From NCBI GenBank assembly GCA_016845585.1, contig JAERSO010000113.1, forward strand, positions 22,353 through 86,352: DNA of 64,000 bases, given 5' to 3'. The translations under genes were made by a program, and so were the position numbers. Below, in pieces: positions 34,008-42,465 of the stretch. This stretch comes from Acidimicrobiaceae bacterium (GTDB lineage Bacteria > Actinomycetota > Acidimicrobiia > Acidimicrobiales > Aldehydirespiratoraceae). Within the stretch, counting starts at the first letter, position 1. Each line of letters begins with the position of its first letter. The notes below the pieces were generated by a model. That model was given only the letters and a program-made list of their open reading frames with translations, was not told where the DNA came from and made no database searches.

Positions 34008-34598
34008 TCACTGCTCATGCAGGATCCGCGCGAGCGTGCGGGCCATGACATCGCCGAGTGGGTGCTTCTTCGGCACGTAGTACAGGACCCCGCTGACCGC
34101 GTGCTCGAGTTCGAATGCTCGGGCACGAATCCACATCGCATCATCGGTCCCTATCGATCCGATGGCGCCGGCACATCGAGCGAGATCCTCGGCGAGGGAG
34201 GAGTCCGGTCGGTCGACCCGCCCTGTGGCCGCCCATGCATCGGTGCCATGGAGCCATCCGAGCACTGACCACGCGTGCGGAAACACCTCGTTCGGACGGC
34301 CGGCGTGGACGACTCTTGGTGTGGAGACGATCGATCCGATCTCTTCACGCTCGAGGAGTTCGAGTACTCGGAGCTCGCGGGCGGTGTCGGCTGCTGCCTC
34401 CGGATGCCTCGGTAGCCGGACTACCACGTCGGGTCCCGTCGAATGACGAAGCCGCCACATGGCATTGCTCGTGCCAGAGCTGCGCAGGCACTCGAGCGGC
34501 AATCCGGCCCAGGCCGGACACTCGGCCTCGAGGAGGGATCGAACGACCCACTCGCTGGTGTCGGGCTCGTCATCGTGGATCCGCTCGGTCACGATCAT
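34008..34598 (-). pseudogene. APH-family phosphotransferase with the catalytic centre deleted
   Basis: 196 residues, where relatives have about 300. The N-terminal lobe is recognisable (RSSGTSNAMWRLRHSTGPDVVVRLPRHPEAA...FPHAWSVLGWLHGTDAW), and so is the extreme C-terminus (TDDAMWIRARAFELEHAVSGVLYYVPKKHPLGDVMARTLARILHE). The middle, which carries the catalytic HGD and DFG-like motifs in this family, is absent: the sequence jumps from SLAEDLARCAGAIGSIG straight to the C-terminal block. The reading frame stays open, so this is an in-frame deletion. A kinase activity is not expected. Confidence 0.65.
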
Positions 34599-34715
34599 GA
34601 GCCTTGCAGAACCGGGATGCGTCCAGCCGTGAATCCTTCGACGAACCGCAGCTCTCATGTGGAGCCTTGCAATGCCGACCATATGTACGTGACTTAGCGT
34701 CTTCGCCGCGATCGA

Positions 34716-35162
34716 GTGTCGGGATACCGGCTCTGGGTCGTTCTCGTGGCCATTGCCGTAACGCCGCTGGCCGGCGTCGGATGGTTTGCGACCAACGACG
34801 TGATCGATGCCCGCGACGAACGAGAGCGTGCCGAACGCGTCAATGCGGCCGGCCAACGGTTGGTCGCCCTGTCCGAGCTGCGGACCCAACTCCTGAACGA
34901 GCGGAACTGGGAGACCTCCGCCCGCGGGATGGATCTGGCCGGCCTTCCGGCCGGACAGGTCGTGTTCCTGCTCGGAATCGATGTCCCGGGAGAACGTGAC
35001 CGGGCTGCCGCGAACGTCGACGTGCTCATCGCCGCCGTCGGACAGCTTCTCGCCGATGTCGTCGCCTCGCGCGGCCTCGACCCCTGGTCCGGCGATGACG
35101 ACGACGCTCCGTTTCCGGAGTCGGGTTCCGGCGATTCGATCGGCGTTGTTCGCGTCGTCTGA
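34716..35162 (+). CDS. Truncated membrane sensor-like protein
   Basis: 148 residues from GTG 34716. One membrane helix (residues 5-25, LWVVLVAIAVTPLAGVGWF) is followed by a charged helical segment (DARDERERAERVNAAGQRLVALSELRTQLLNERNWET), the layout of the extracytoplasmic N-terminus of sensor kinases or diguanylate cyclases. No output domain follows; the frame ends in an acidic stretch. It may be a fragment of a larger sensor gene. It lies between the deleted kinase gene and the sufB promoter. Confidence 0.4.
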   Translation: MSGYRLWVVLVAIAVTPLAGVGWFATNDVIDARDERERAERVNAAGQRLVALSELRTQLLNERNWETSARGMDLAGLPAGQVVFLLGIDVPGERDRAAANVDVLIAAVGQLLADVVASRGLDPWSGDDDDAPFPESGSGDSIGVVRVV

Positions 35163-35182
35163 GTTGTTACTATCTGCGTAGG
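35146..35182 (+). promoter_or_regulatory. sufB promoter with ACTA-N5-GTAG operator
   Basis: TTGTTC (35146-35151) and TACTAT (35168-35173) form a -35/-10 pair with 16-base spacing. ACTATCTGCGTAGG (35169-35182) overlaps the -10 box and shares the ACTA-N5-GTAG pattern with the sufD and second sufC promoters; a repressor here would block transcription. The ATG follows 58 bases later with GGAG in front. Confidence 0.6.
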
Positions 35183-35240
35183 AGAAATTCGGTATCGTCC
35201 CTGCAACCGCAGACGACGGTGGCATTTTCGGAGCGCTCAC

Positions 35241-36641
35241 ATGACCACGGCAGAGAACCTCGACCTCGGCAAGTACCAGCTCGGCTGGTCTGATGAGGAG
35301 GACTACGTCTTCAAGCCCCAGAAGGGCCTGACCGAAGACATCCTGCGAGAGATGTCGTGGCTGAAGGGCGAGCCCGAGTGGATGCTCGACTTCCGCCTCA
35401 AGTCCTACAAGCGTTTCGGCCGCCGTGGCATGCCCATCTGGGGCGGCGACATGTCCGGCATCGACTTCGACGACATCTACTACTACATCAAGCCCAAGGG
35501 CGGCCTGAACGACGACTGGGACGAGGTCCCGGAGTCCATCAAGAACACCTACGAGAAGCTCGGCATCCCCGAGGCCGAGCGCAAGTACCTCGCCGGCGTC
35601 ACCGCCCAGTACGAGAGCGAAGTGGTGTACCACCGCAACCGCGAGGACCTCGAGCAGCAGGGTGTCCTGTTCTGCGACATGGACACCGCGCTCAAGGAGT
35701 ACCCGCAGCTCGTCAAGCAGTACTTCGGCAAGATCATTCCGCCGAACGACAACAAGTTCTCGTCACTCAACAGTTCGGCCTGGTCGGGCGGCTCGTTCAT
35801 CTATGTGCCGCCCGGTGTGCAAGTGGAGATGCCGCTGCAGGCCTACTTCCGCATCAACGCGGAGAACATGGGCCAGTTCGAGCGCACGCTCATCATCGCC
35901 GACGAAGGCTCACAGGTTCACTACATCGAGGGTTGCTCGGCGCCGACCTACACGTCCGACTCGCTGCATTCCGCCGTGGTCGAGATCGTGGTGAAGCCCT
36001 CCGCTCGCGTCACCTACACCACCATCCAGAACTGGTCCGACAACGTCTACAACCTCGTCACCAAGCGGGCCTATGTCGAGGCCGAGGGCCACATGGAGTG
36101 GATCGACGGCAACATCGGCTCGAAGCTCACCATGAAGTACCCGGCCGTGGTGCTTGCCGGCCCCAAGGCATCGGGCGAGGTCCTCTCGGTCGCCTACGCA
36201 GGCCCGAACCAGCACCAGGACACCGGCGCCAAGATGATCCACGCTGCCCCGGAGACCACGTCGAAGATCGTGTCGAAGTCGATCTCCAAGGACGGCGGAC
36301 GCACGTCGTACCGTGGCCTCATCCGGGTCGAGGACGACGCCTATGGCTGCAAGTCCCACGTCCAGTGCGACGCCCTGATCCTCGACGAGGACTCCATCTC
36401 CGACACCTATCCCTACATGGAGGTCGGTTCCGGGGATGCCGTCATCGGCCATGAAGCCACCGTGTCTCGCGTGGCCGACGATCAGCTCTTCTACCTCCAG
36501 AGCCGGGGGCTCACCGAGGAACAGGCGATGAGCATGGTCGTCAACGGCTTCATCGAGCCCATCACCCGCACCCTCCCCATGGAGTACGCGGTCGAATGGT
36601 CCCGCCTCATCGAACTCCAAATGGAGGGTTCCGTCGGCTAA
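35241..36641 (+). CDS. sufB: Fe-S cluster assembly scaffold subunit SufB
   Basis: 466 residues with the SufB pattern throughout: [37 protein letters not shown] at the start, [42 protein letters not shown] (the conserved Cys), [15 protein letters not shown] and the C-terminal [30 protein letters not shown]. With SufC and SufD it forms the scaffold on which Fe-S clusters are assembled. Unusually, sufD and sufC are about 4.2 kb downstream with unrelated genes between. Its stop codon starts a stem-loop repeat. Confidence 0.95.
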   Translation: MTTAENLDLGKYQLGWSDEEDYVFKPQKGLTEDILREMSWLKGEPEWMLDFRLKSYKRFGRRGMPIWGGDMSGIDFDDIYYYIKPKGGLNDDWDEVPESIKNTYEKLGIPEAERKYLAGVTAQYESEVVYHRNREDLEQQGVLFCDMDTALKEYPQLVKQYFGKIIPPNDNKFSSLNSSAWSGGSFIYVPPGVQVEMPLQAYFRINAENMGQFERTLIIADEGSQVHYIEGCSAPTYTSDSLHSAVVEIVVKPSARVTYTTIQNWSDNVYNLVTKRAYVEAEGHMEWIDGNIGSKLTMKYPAVVLAGPKASGEVLSVAYAGPNQHQDTGAKMIHAAPETTSKIVSKSISKDGGRTSYRGLIRVEDDAYGCKSHVQCDALILDEDSISDTYPYMEVGSGDAVIGHEATVSRVADDQLFYLQSRGLTEEQAMSMVVNGFIEPITRTLPMEYAVEWSRLIELQMEGSVG

Positions 36642-36684
36642 CGCACACTGGGGACAGCGTCTCGCTGCGACAACGCAGACCCCG
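36640..36684. repeat. Interrupted copy of the GGGGACAGACCCC repeat at the sufB stop
   Basis: TAACGCACACTGGGGACAG begins at the sufB stop codon (36640-36658). The expected CAGACCCC continuation appears only after about 18 extra bases (CGTCTCGCTGCGACAACG), at 36677-36684. This looks like a copy whose core has been split by a short insertion, or a variant form of the element. Confidence 0.55.
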
Positions 36685-36700
36685 CGTGACTTGTTTGCGG

Positions 36701-36723
36701 GACAGTCCGGCGGACTGTCGTTT
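36701..36723. terminator. Stem-loop terminator between sufB and the ABC-F gene
   Basis: GACAGTCC (36701-36708) and GGACTGTC (36712-36719) form an 8-bp stem with GGC loop, followed by GTTT. It lies between convergent genes and can stop transcription from sufB. Confidence 0.6.
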
Positions 36724-36724
36724 C

Positions 36725-38305
36725 TCAGCTCCAAGCCTTGGCCGGGTCGTCGATCTCGGTGACGTCGTTGTCTTCGGCGAACGCGATGAACCGGTCGAAG
36801 CCCCGCAGGAACCAGCGGTCATGGGTGACGCAGACGACGGTGCCTTCGAAGATGTCGAGGCCGGCTTCGAGCGCCTCCGCCGAGGCCACATCGAGGTTGT
36901 CGGTGGGCTCGTCGAGCAGGAGGAGATTGGCGCCGTCGATCTCGAGTAGCAGGATCTGGAAACGAGCCTGCTGACCGCCCGACAGGGTCTCGAATGTCTG
37001 CTCGGCCTGCATATTGAGTTCGTAGCGACGGAGTCGGGCCATGGCGGAGGCGCGGGAGATGTCGCGCTTGGCGAGCACGTCCAGCAGTGTCTTGCCCATC
37101 AACTCGGGGTGATCATGGGTCTGGTTGAACAGGCCGGGCACGACACGAGCGCCGTGGCGCCATTCGCCCTGATGGGCGACGTCGCCGCCGGCCAGAAGGC
37201 GCAGGAAGTGGGACTTGCCGGTGCCGTTGCGCCCGACGACGGCCACCCGTTCGCCGAACCAGATCTCGAGGTCGAACGGGTAGGTGAGGTCGGTGAGTTC
37301 GAGCTCTTCGATGATCACCACGCGTTTGCCGGTGCGGCCACCCTCGAGACGCATGTTGATCTTCTGCTCGCGGGCGGCCTCGGGCGGCGGCCCGTCCTCT
37401 TCGAAATGGCGTAAACGCGTCTCGGCGGCGCGGGCGCGGCTCGCGTTGGCATCGCTCATGGCGGCGCGTCGTTTCTGCTCGCGCATGTGGTTGACGAGAC
37501 GCTTGCGTTCCTCTGCCCAACGCCGCTGCTCGTCGTTGATCAACGCGATCCTGCGCTCACGTTCCTCGCGCCAGGTCTTGAACGATTCGCCGTGGGTCCA
37601 GGCCCCCTTGGCCTCGATGGTCACGACCTTGTGCGACGTGTCGGCCAGCAGCTCTCGATCGTGGCTCACGTAGAGGATCGTCTTCGGCGATGCGTTGAGG
37701 CGGTCGCTCAGCCAGTCCTTGCCCGGCACGTCGAGGAAGTTGTCGGGTTCGTCGAGGAGGAGCACATCGTGCTCGCTGCGCAGGAGGAGTTCGAGCGCGA
37801 GCCGCTTCTGCTCACCGCCGGAGAACGTCGACATGCGTCTCTGTTCGAGATCACGCCAGTCGAGGCCGACCACACGATGCGCGCACTCCTGCCAGAGGAC
37901 CTCGATGTCGTAGCCGCCGGCGCTGCCCCAGTGTTCGAGCGCGGCGGCATAGCGCATGCCGTCGTCGTCGCCATCGGCCAGCCGCTGCTCGGCTCGGGCC
38001 AGTCGGTCGGCCGCCTCCACGATCTCGGGTGGCGCGAGCGAGAGATAGAGATCGCGAACGGTGGTGGAATTGTCGAGCGACCCCACGAGCTGGGTCATGA
38101 CGCCGAGCGATCCGTCGATCGAGATCGTGCCCTCCCGCGCGGGGATGGCACCGGCGATCAGCCGCATCACGGTGGTCTTGCCCGCGCCGTTCGCCCCGAC
38201 GAGTGCGACGTGCTCGCCATCCCCCACGCGGAAGGACACGTCGTCGAGCAGTGACTGTCCGCCGGGAATCGACCATCCGAGATGGCTCACCTGGATGGAA
38301 CCCAT
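36725..38305 (-). CDS. ABC-F family ATPase
   Basis: 526 residues with two ABC domains and no membrane segments. The first has GANGAGKTTVMRL and FSGGEQKRLALELLLRSEHDVLLLDEPDNFLDVP; the second GRNGTGKSHFLRLL and LSGGQQARFQILLLEIDGANLLLLDEPTDNLDV. The linker between them is highly charged (ALINDEQRRWAEERKRLVNHMREQKRRAAMSDANASRARAAE), the P-site tRNA interaction motif region. ABC-F proteins act on the ribosome in translation or antibiotic protection. A TAGCGT box is six bases before the ATG. Confidence 0.9.
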   Translation of the reverse strand: MGSIQVSHLGWSIPGGQSLLDDVSFRVGDGEHVALVGANGAGKTTVMRLIAGAIPAREGTISIDGSLGVMTQLVGSLDNSTTVRDLYLSLAPPEIVEAADRLARAEQRLADGDDDGMRYAAALEHWGSAGGYDIEVLWQECAHRVVGLDWRDLEQRRMSTFSGGEQKRLALELLLRSEHDVLLLDEPDNFLDVPGKDWLSDRLNASPKTILYVSHDRELLADTSHKVVTIEAKGAWTHGESFKTWREERERRIALINDEQRRWAEERKRLVNHMREQKRRAAMSDANASRARAAETRLRHFEEDGPPPEAAREQKINMRLEGGRTGKRVVIIEELELTDLTYPFDLEIWFGERVAVVGRNGTGKSHFLRLLAGGDVAHQGEWRHGARVVPGLFNQTHDHPELMGKTLLDVLAKRDISRASAMARLRRYELNMQAEQTFETLSGGQQARFQILLLEIDGANLLLLDEPTDNLDVASAEALEAGLDIFEGTVVCVTHDRWFLRGFDRFIAFAEDNDVTEIDDPAKAWS

Positions 38306-38329
38306 CCGGCAACGCTAGCTGGCCCCCAG

Positions 38330-38746
38330 CTACTCGGACTCGGGATATGCAGCGAGGAAGAGCGCGAGCCGCACTGCGTCGGGGTCGTCGTCGGCATCGG
38401 AGGTGAACTCCTGCACGACCGACTCCAATCGAGCGACCAGTTCCCGCCTTCGGTCCTGCGTCAGCATGAGGTGGGCGAGCGAGAGCAGCGACTCCTCGTC
38501 GTCGACGCTGGGGGCGAAGGTGCCCTCCTCGACCTCGCGTTGTAGGCCGAGCTTCGCGGCGTCGAAGAGCGACCCGAGGGCCAACGAGAGTTCCCTGGGA
38601 TCCAGTGACTCGAAGAACCGGGGCGGCACAGCGAGGTTGTGGGCGACGATCTGGTAGCGGCGTTCGGTCACCGCGGCCACCTTGCGAGTGGCGACCACCC
38701 TGATGATGCCGGCGTCTTCGAGGCGGCCGAAGTGGTGGGACAGTTC
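38330..38746 (-). pseudogene. ArsR-like winged-helix regulator, N-terminus deleted
   Basis: The frame shows the wing and C-terminal part of an ArsR-type regulator: LSHHFGRLEDAGIIRVVATRKVAAVTERRYQIVAH, then a helical effector/dimer domain ending LFLAAYPESE. The first helices and recognition helix are missing; upstream of about 38746 the frame runs into the opposite-strand MFS sequence with no start codon that would restore the domain. GTG 38698 would give a 122-residue protein without most of the HTH. Related regulators repress a divergent transporter gene, so the deletion probably removed both 5' ends. Confidence 0.65.
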
Positions 38747-39673
38747 GATCGGGCGAACTCTCTCAAACAGCTCGGCCCGGCGATCGGCATCGTGGTGGGT
38801 CCTGTACTGGCGACACCGCTCCTCGCCTGGTGGGGGATCGAGGCCGTGCTCCTCGTCGACCTCGCCACCTTCGTCATCGGGATCGCCGCCGTCACGATGA
38901 TCCGATTCGACGACGCCCCAGCCGTGGAGTCGGTCAGCGACGACGGGTCGTGGCGCGACATGTGGGCCTGGATGCTGCGACTGGGACGGCCCCTTCTCGT
39001 TCTCATGGCCATGGCGGCCATGCTCAACTTCACCCTTGCCTTCATCAACATCTCCGTACTCGCCGCCGCCACGACCCTCGCCGGCACGGCGAAGGCGGGA
39101 CTCGTTCTCGGGGTCGGTGGCGTGGCGATGGTCGTCGGCAGCCTCGTGTCCGCCACGAAGGAGATTCCCGACGATCGGGTCGGCCGCATCGCGGCGGGCC
39201 TCACCGCCATCGGCGTGGGGCTCATCGCGGCGGGAAGCCGGCCGTCAGCGTGGGTGCTGAGCGCGGGCGTGGCCGTCGCGCTCGGCACGGTGCCGATGGT
39301 GATGGCCTCGATGTCGTCGATCTACAACGAACGGGTGCCGCCACAGATGCAGGGTCGGGTCTTTGCGCTGCGACTGGGACTGAGCAACGTTCTGCAACCC
39401 GTCGGCTCACTGCTTGCCGGCGTCACGATCGTGCACGTGGCCGGCCCCGCGGTCACCGAGGGTGTGCTCGCCGGTTCGGTGGGCCGGATCACCGGCACGG
39501 GGCCATCGAGTGGGCCGGCCGCCGTGCTCCTCGTCGGAGGCCTCGCGATCCTCGCCGTCGCCCTCCTCATGGCACGGCGGCGGGGCATGCTGGACGAGTC
39601 CGCTGCCAATTGCGTCGACCAGGCCGAGCCGGCTGTGCTCGAGTCGGCCGGTGCATCCCGGGTGCCCGGCTGA
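38747..39673 (+). pseudogene. MFS transporter, N-terminal third deleted
   Basis: From about 38747 the plus strand matches the second half of an MFS transporter: RANSLKQLGPAIGIVVGPVLATPLLAWWGIEAVLLVDLATFVIGI, then six further hydrophobic helices and a C-terminal MARRRGMLDES. The first five or six helices and the start codon are missing; the open frame upstream is the reverse of the ArsR-like gene. A functional transporter with this topology is unlikely. The junction at about 38740-38755 joins it head to head with the truncated regulator. Confidence 0.65.
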
Positions 39674-39694
39674 GCTCGGCCCACACTGGTCGCC

Positions 39695-40225
39695 ATGGAT
39701 GGCGAGTGGACCGCGCACGGCGAACGATCGATCTATGAGTCGGACTGGATGTCCTTGCGCATGGTCGACGTGGAGACGCCGTCGGGCAGGCGTTTCGATC
39801 ACCATGTCGTTCGAATGCCCAACGACGCAGCCGGCGCGCTCATCGTGGTGGATGAAGCCGCGTTGTTGATCTGGCGCCACCGCTTCGTCACCGATTCCTG
39901 GGGCTGGGAGATCCCGGCGGGGCGCATCGACCCGGGCGAGTCCGTCGCGGAGGCCGCCGCACGCGAGTGCCTGGAGGAGACCGGCTGGCGGCCCGGCCCG
40001 ACCGAGCCGTTCATCTCATGGTGCCCGGCCAACGGGTCGGTCGATCTGCGCTTCCATGTCGAACGGGCGATCGAGGCGGTCAGGGTCGGGGATCCGACGG
40101 ATCCTGACGAGGCGGCTGAGATCGCGTGGGTTCCGTTGGACGAGGTCCCTGCCCTGCTGAAGTCCGGCGAGATCGGCGACGGCTTGTCGGTCGTGGCGCT
40201 CCTGGCCGAACTGGCCGGGATCTGA
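39695..40225 (+). CDS. Nudix hydrolase (ADP-ribose pyrophosphatase-like)
   Basis: 176 residues. The Nudix box is complete: GRIDPGESVAEAAARECLEETGW (G-x5-E-x7-R-E-x2-E-E-x-G). The flanks (SDWMSLRMVDVETPSGRRFDHHVVRM, VPLDEVPALLKSGEI) fit the ADP-ribose pyrophosphatase group, which hydrolyses nucleoside diphosphate sugars. ATG 39695 follows CACACT by seven bases, a leaderless-type start. It is followed by a stem-loop repeat. Confidence 0.9.
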   Translation: MDGEWTAHGERSIYESDWMSLRMVDVETPSGRRFDHHVVRMPNDAAGALIVVDEAALLIWRHRFVTDSWGWEIPAGRIDPGESVAEAAARECLEETGWRPGPTEPFISWCPANGSVDLRFHVERAIEAVRVGDPTDPDEAAEIAWVPLDEVPALLKSGEIGDGLSVVALLAELAGI

Positions 40226-40261
40226 GAAAGCACGATGGGGTCTGTCCCCAGCGTGCTTTCT
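40225..40261. repeat. Stem-loop repeat, GGGGTCTGTCCCC core
   Basis: AGAAAGCACGATGGGG and CCCCAGCGTGCTTTCT (40246-40261) pair with one mismatch around TCTGT, immediately after the Nudix stop codon. It is the same family as the copies at 7304 and 28807, in the opposite core orientation. Confidence 0.75.
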
Positions 40262-40304
40262 GAGCGGTGCCGCAAGCGGCGGCGCGTGCGCCACAATGGA
40301 CGCC

Positions 40305-40799
40305 ATGCCGATGCGCCAGGACTGCAAGTTCTTCGAGTCACGCACGTACGCCAATGGCGACACGGTGCGAAAATGCGACCTCGACCTTGCCCCCGAGGCG
40401 CCCTGGCGATGTCCGGCCGATTGTCCGGCCTACACCCGGCGCATGGCCGACGTGAACTGGGCCCACGGCTCGCTCGTCACTCCGGAGACCCCGCCCGAGC
40501 CGAAGAGCCTGGGCGAGGACGACTCGATCGCTGCTCTCCTGGACGCGGCCGAAGACATCATCAATGATGCGGTGCCGGGTACGATCGCCGATCTCGAGGC
40601 CGAGCGGAAGAAGCGCTCGAAGAAGGGTCTGCGTCTCCCCGGCAATGGCGGCAAGTCCAAGGCCGGAAAGCAGAAGTCCTCCCGGTTCGGGTCGGCCAAG
40701 CCGAAGTCGCCCGGGAAGCCGGGAAAGCAGAAGCCGCCGAAGAACCCCGGTGAAGGACTCGGCGAGCGAATGCGTCGCCGCTACCGCGAGGGCCAGTAA
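40305..40799 (+). CDS. Hypothetical protein with Cys-rich N-terminus and Lys-rich tail
   Basis: 164 residues if started at ATG 40305, which lies seven bases after CACAAT (a leaderless-type start); ATG 40296 is the alternative. The N-terminal 45 residues carry four cysteines (DCKFFESR, RKCDLDL, WRCPADCPAY), a possible metal or Fe-S site. Residues 100-164 are strongly basic with Lys/Pro/Gly repeats and end RMRRRYREGQ, suggesting nucleic-acid binding. No family recognised. It directly precedes the suf operon promoter. Confidence 0.55.
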   Translation: MPMRQDCKFFESRTYANGDTVRKCDLDLAPEAPWRCPADCPAYTRRMADVNWAHGSLVTPETPPEPKSLGEDDSIAALLDAAEDIINDAVPGTIADLEAERKKRSKKGLRLPGNGGKSKAGKQKSSRFGSAKPKSPGKPGKQKPPKNPGEGLGERMRRRYREGQ

Positions 40800-40825
40800 C
40801 CGGCTGAATCAGCTGGATTCTCTCG

Positions 40826-40861
40826 TTGGGGATTAGCACTACCCAGGTAGTATTAATCCCC
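40826..40861 (+). promoter_or_regulatory. sufD promoter with palindromic operator; probable leaderless start
   Basis: A 34-base dyad has an outer arm GGGGATTA (40828-40835) / TAATCCCC (40854-40861) and an inner arm ACTACC (40838-40843) / GGTAGT (40846-40851). TTGGGG (40826-40831) and TAGTAT (40848-40853) are -35/-10 candidates spaced 16 bases. The GTG start at 40862 is eight bases after the -10, so the mRNA may begin at the start codon. The inner dyad includes ACTA-N5-GTAG. Confidence 0.6.
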
Positions 40862-42133
40862 GTGTCATCGACCTTTTCCCCCGATGCCGCACGGGAGATC
40901 TCCGGACCACAATGGTTGGTGGATCGCCGGGTTGCGGCTGCTGTAGCGCTGGAAGAACGCGCCTTCCCCACGGTCTCTCAGGAGGAGTGGCGGTACAGCC
41001 CGATCGCCGAGCTCGATCTCGATGCGTTCTCACCATCCACCACGTTCGGCGACGCCCCGATGGCCCGACTCGATGTCGAGCCGGCTGCCATCGTGCGCTG
41101 CGTCAACGGCAAGGTCGTCTCGATCGAGATCGACGACGCCCTCGTCGATCAGGGTGTCTTCGTCGGACTCCTGACCGATCACGCCGACGGCGAAGCCGCT
41201 CTCGGGTCGGTCTCGGCCGAGGCCGGCGACTACTTCACCGACCTCAATGACGCCTTCACGCCGCATCCCGTGCTGGTCGAGATACCGCGCGGCGTCAGCG
41301 TCGAGCAACCGATCGTGATAACCCATCACGCTGCGGGCGATCACGGCGCCACGTTCTCTCGTCTCGTCGTTCGAGTCGGCGAGAATGCCGAGGCGACGAT
41401 CCTCGACCAGTATTCGTCCGACGACGGCGACGTGATCCTCGCCTGCCCGGTCGTCGAGCTCGACGTGGCCCAGGCCGGTCGCCTCGGCTACCTCAACATC
41501 CAGGAACTCGGCGACTCCACGTGGCAGATCACCTCCCAGCTCGCCCGGGTCGAACGTGATGCCACGATCTCTGCCGGCGCTGCCGCGTTCGGCGGCGCCT
41601 ATGCCCGGAGCCGAGCCGACACCCGGCTCGTCGGTCGAGGCGCCCACGGTGACCTCCAGGCCCTCTACTTCGGTGACGAGAGTCAAACCCTCGACTTCCG
41701 CACCTACCAGGACCATGTGGCACCCGACACCACGTCCAACCTGCTCTACAAGGGTGTCGTGGCCAGCAAGGCCCGAAGCATCTACACCGGCCTCATTCGG
41801 GTTCGGCCCGATGCGCGAGGCACCAACGCCTACCAGACCAACCGCAACCTCAAGCTGAGCGACGACGCCTGGGCCGAGTCGGTGCCCAACCTCGAGATCG
41901 AGAACAACGACGTCCGGTGCAGCCACGCTTCCACGGTGAGTCCGGTCGACGACGATCAGCGCTTCTACCTCGAGAGTCGGGGCGTCCCGACCGGTGAGGC
42001 CGAGCGGTTGATCGTGGCGGGCTTCCTCGACGAAGTCGTCACCGAGCTGGCGGTTCCCTCCGCAGCCCAGGGACTTCGTCGCTCGATCGCCGCCAAGCTG
42101 GCCCGCCAGCGAGAACAGGCGGCCGGCGAATGA
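40862..42133 (+). CDS. sufD: Fe-S cluster assembly protein SufD
   Basis: 423 residues. SufD/SufB family features include PHPVLVEIPRGVSVEQPIVITHHA, ANVERDATIS-like repeats of the beta helix, DFRTYQDHVAPDTTSNLLYKGVVASKARSIYTGLIRV, ENNDVRCSHASTVSPVDDDQRFYLESRGV and a basic C-terminus. It pairs with SufB and SufC in the scaffold complex and takes part in iron entry. It starts at GTG 40862 directly at the promoter. ATGA overlap with the Rieske gene follows. Confidence 0.93.
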   Translation: MSSTFSPDAAREISGPQWLVDRRVAAAVALEERAFPTVSQEEWRYSPIAELDLDAFSPSTTFGDAPMARLDVEPAAIVRCVNGKVVSIEIDDALVDQGVFVGLLTDHADGEAALGSVSAEAGDYFTDLNDAFTPHPVLVEIPRGVSVEQPIVITHHAAGDHGATFSRLVVRVGENAEATILDQYSSDDGDVILACPVVELDVAQAGRLGYLNIQELGDSTWQITSQLARVERDATISAGAAAFGGAYARSRADTRLVGRGAHGDLQALYFGDESQTLDFRTYQDHVAPDTTSNLLYKGVVASKARSIYTGLIRVRPDARGTNAYQTNRNLKLSDDAWAESVPNLEIENNDVRCSHASTVSPVDDDQRFYLESRGVPTGEAERLIVAGFLDEVVTELAVPSAAQGLRRSIAAKLARQREQAAGE

Positions 42134-42465
42134 CCGTCCACGATCTCTTCTCCCTCGATGAGTTCGAGGCCGGCACGGCTCGCAAGGTCGAGATCGACGG
42201 ACGCGAGATCGCTCTGGTTCGCATCGAGGACGACGTCTACGCACTCGGCGACACGTGCAGCCACGACGATGTCTCCCTCTCGGAGGGTTTCGTCGAAGAA
42301 GACGAATGTGCCATCGAGTGCTCCAAACACGGCGCCCTCTTCGATCTCAGGACCGGTGAGCCGCTGAGCCTTCCTGCCGTTCGCCCCGTCCCGGTGTACG
42401 ACGTCGCCGTGGTCGACGGTCGGGTCCATCTCACCGTCGACGCCGCCCCAGAGGAATCAACATGA
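42130..42465 (+). CDS. Rieske-type [2Fe-2S] ferredoxin
   Basis: 111 residues with the Rieske ligands Cys43 and His45 (DTCSHDD) and Cys64 and His67 (IECSKHGA). It lies between sufD and sufC with four-base overlaps on both sides, as in mycobacteria and other actinobacteria, where such a protein is thought to supply electrons or serve as a cluster acceptor in SUF assembly. No membrane segment. Confidence 0.92.
   Translation: MTVHDLFSLDEFEAGTARKVEIDGREIALVRIEDDVYALGDTCSHDDVSLSEGFVEEDECAIECSKHGALFDLRTGEPLSLPAVRPVPVYDVAVVDGRVHLTVDAAPEEST

Noticed and set aside
36640..36658. Simple rho-independent terminator after sufB at the repeat
   Set aside because: The half-element has no paired arm nearby; the hairpin at 36701-36719 is the better terminator.
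38639..38746. ATG 38639 as the true start of the MFS transporter
   Set aside because: The first 36 codons are the antisense of the ArsR-like gene; the transporter pattern begins only at about 38747.
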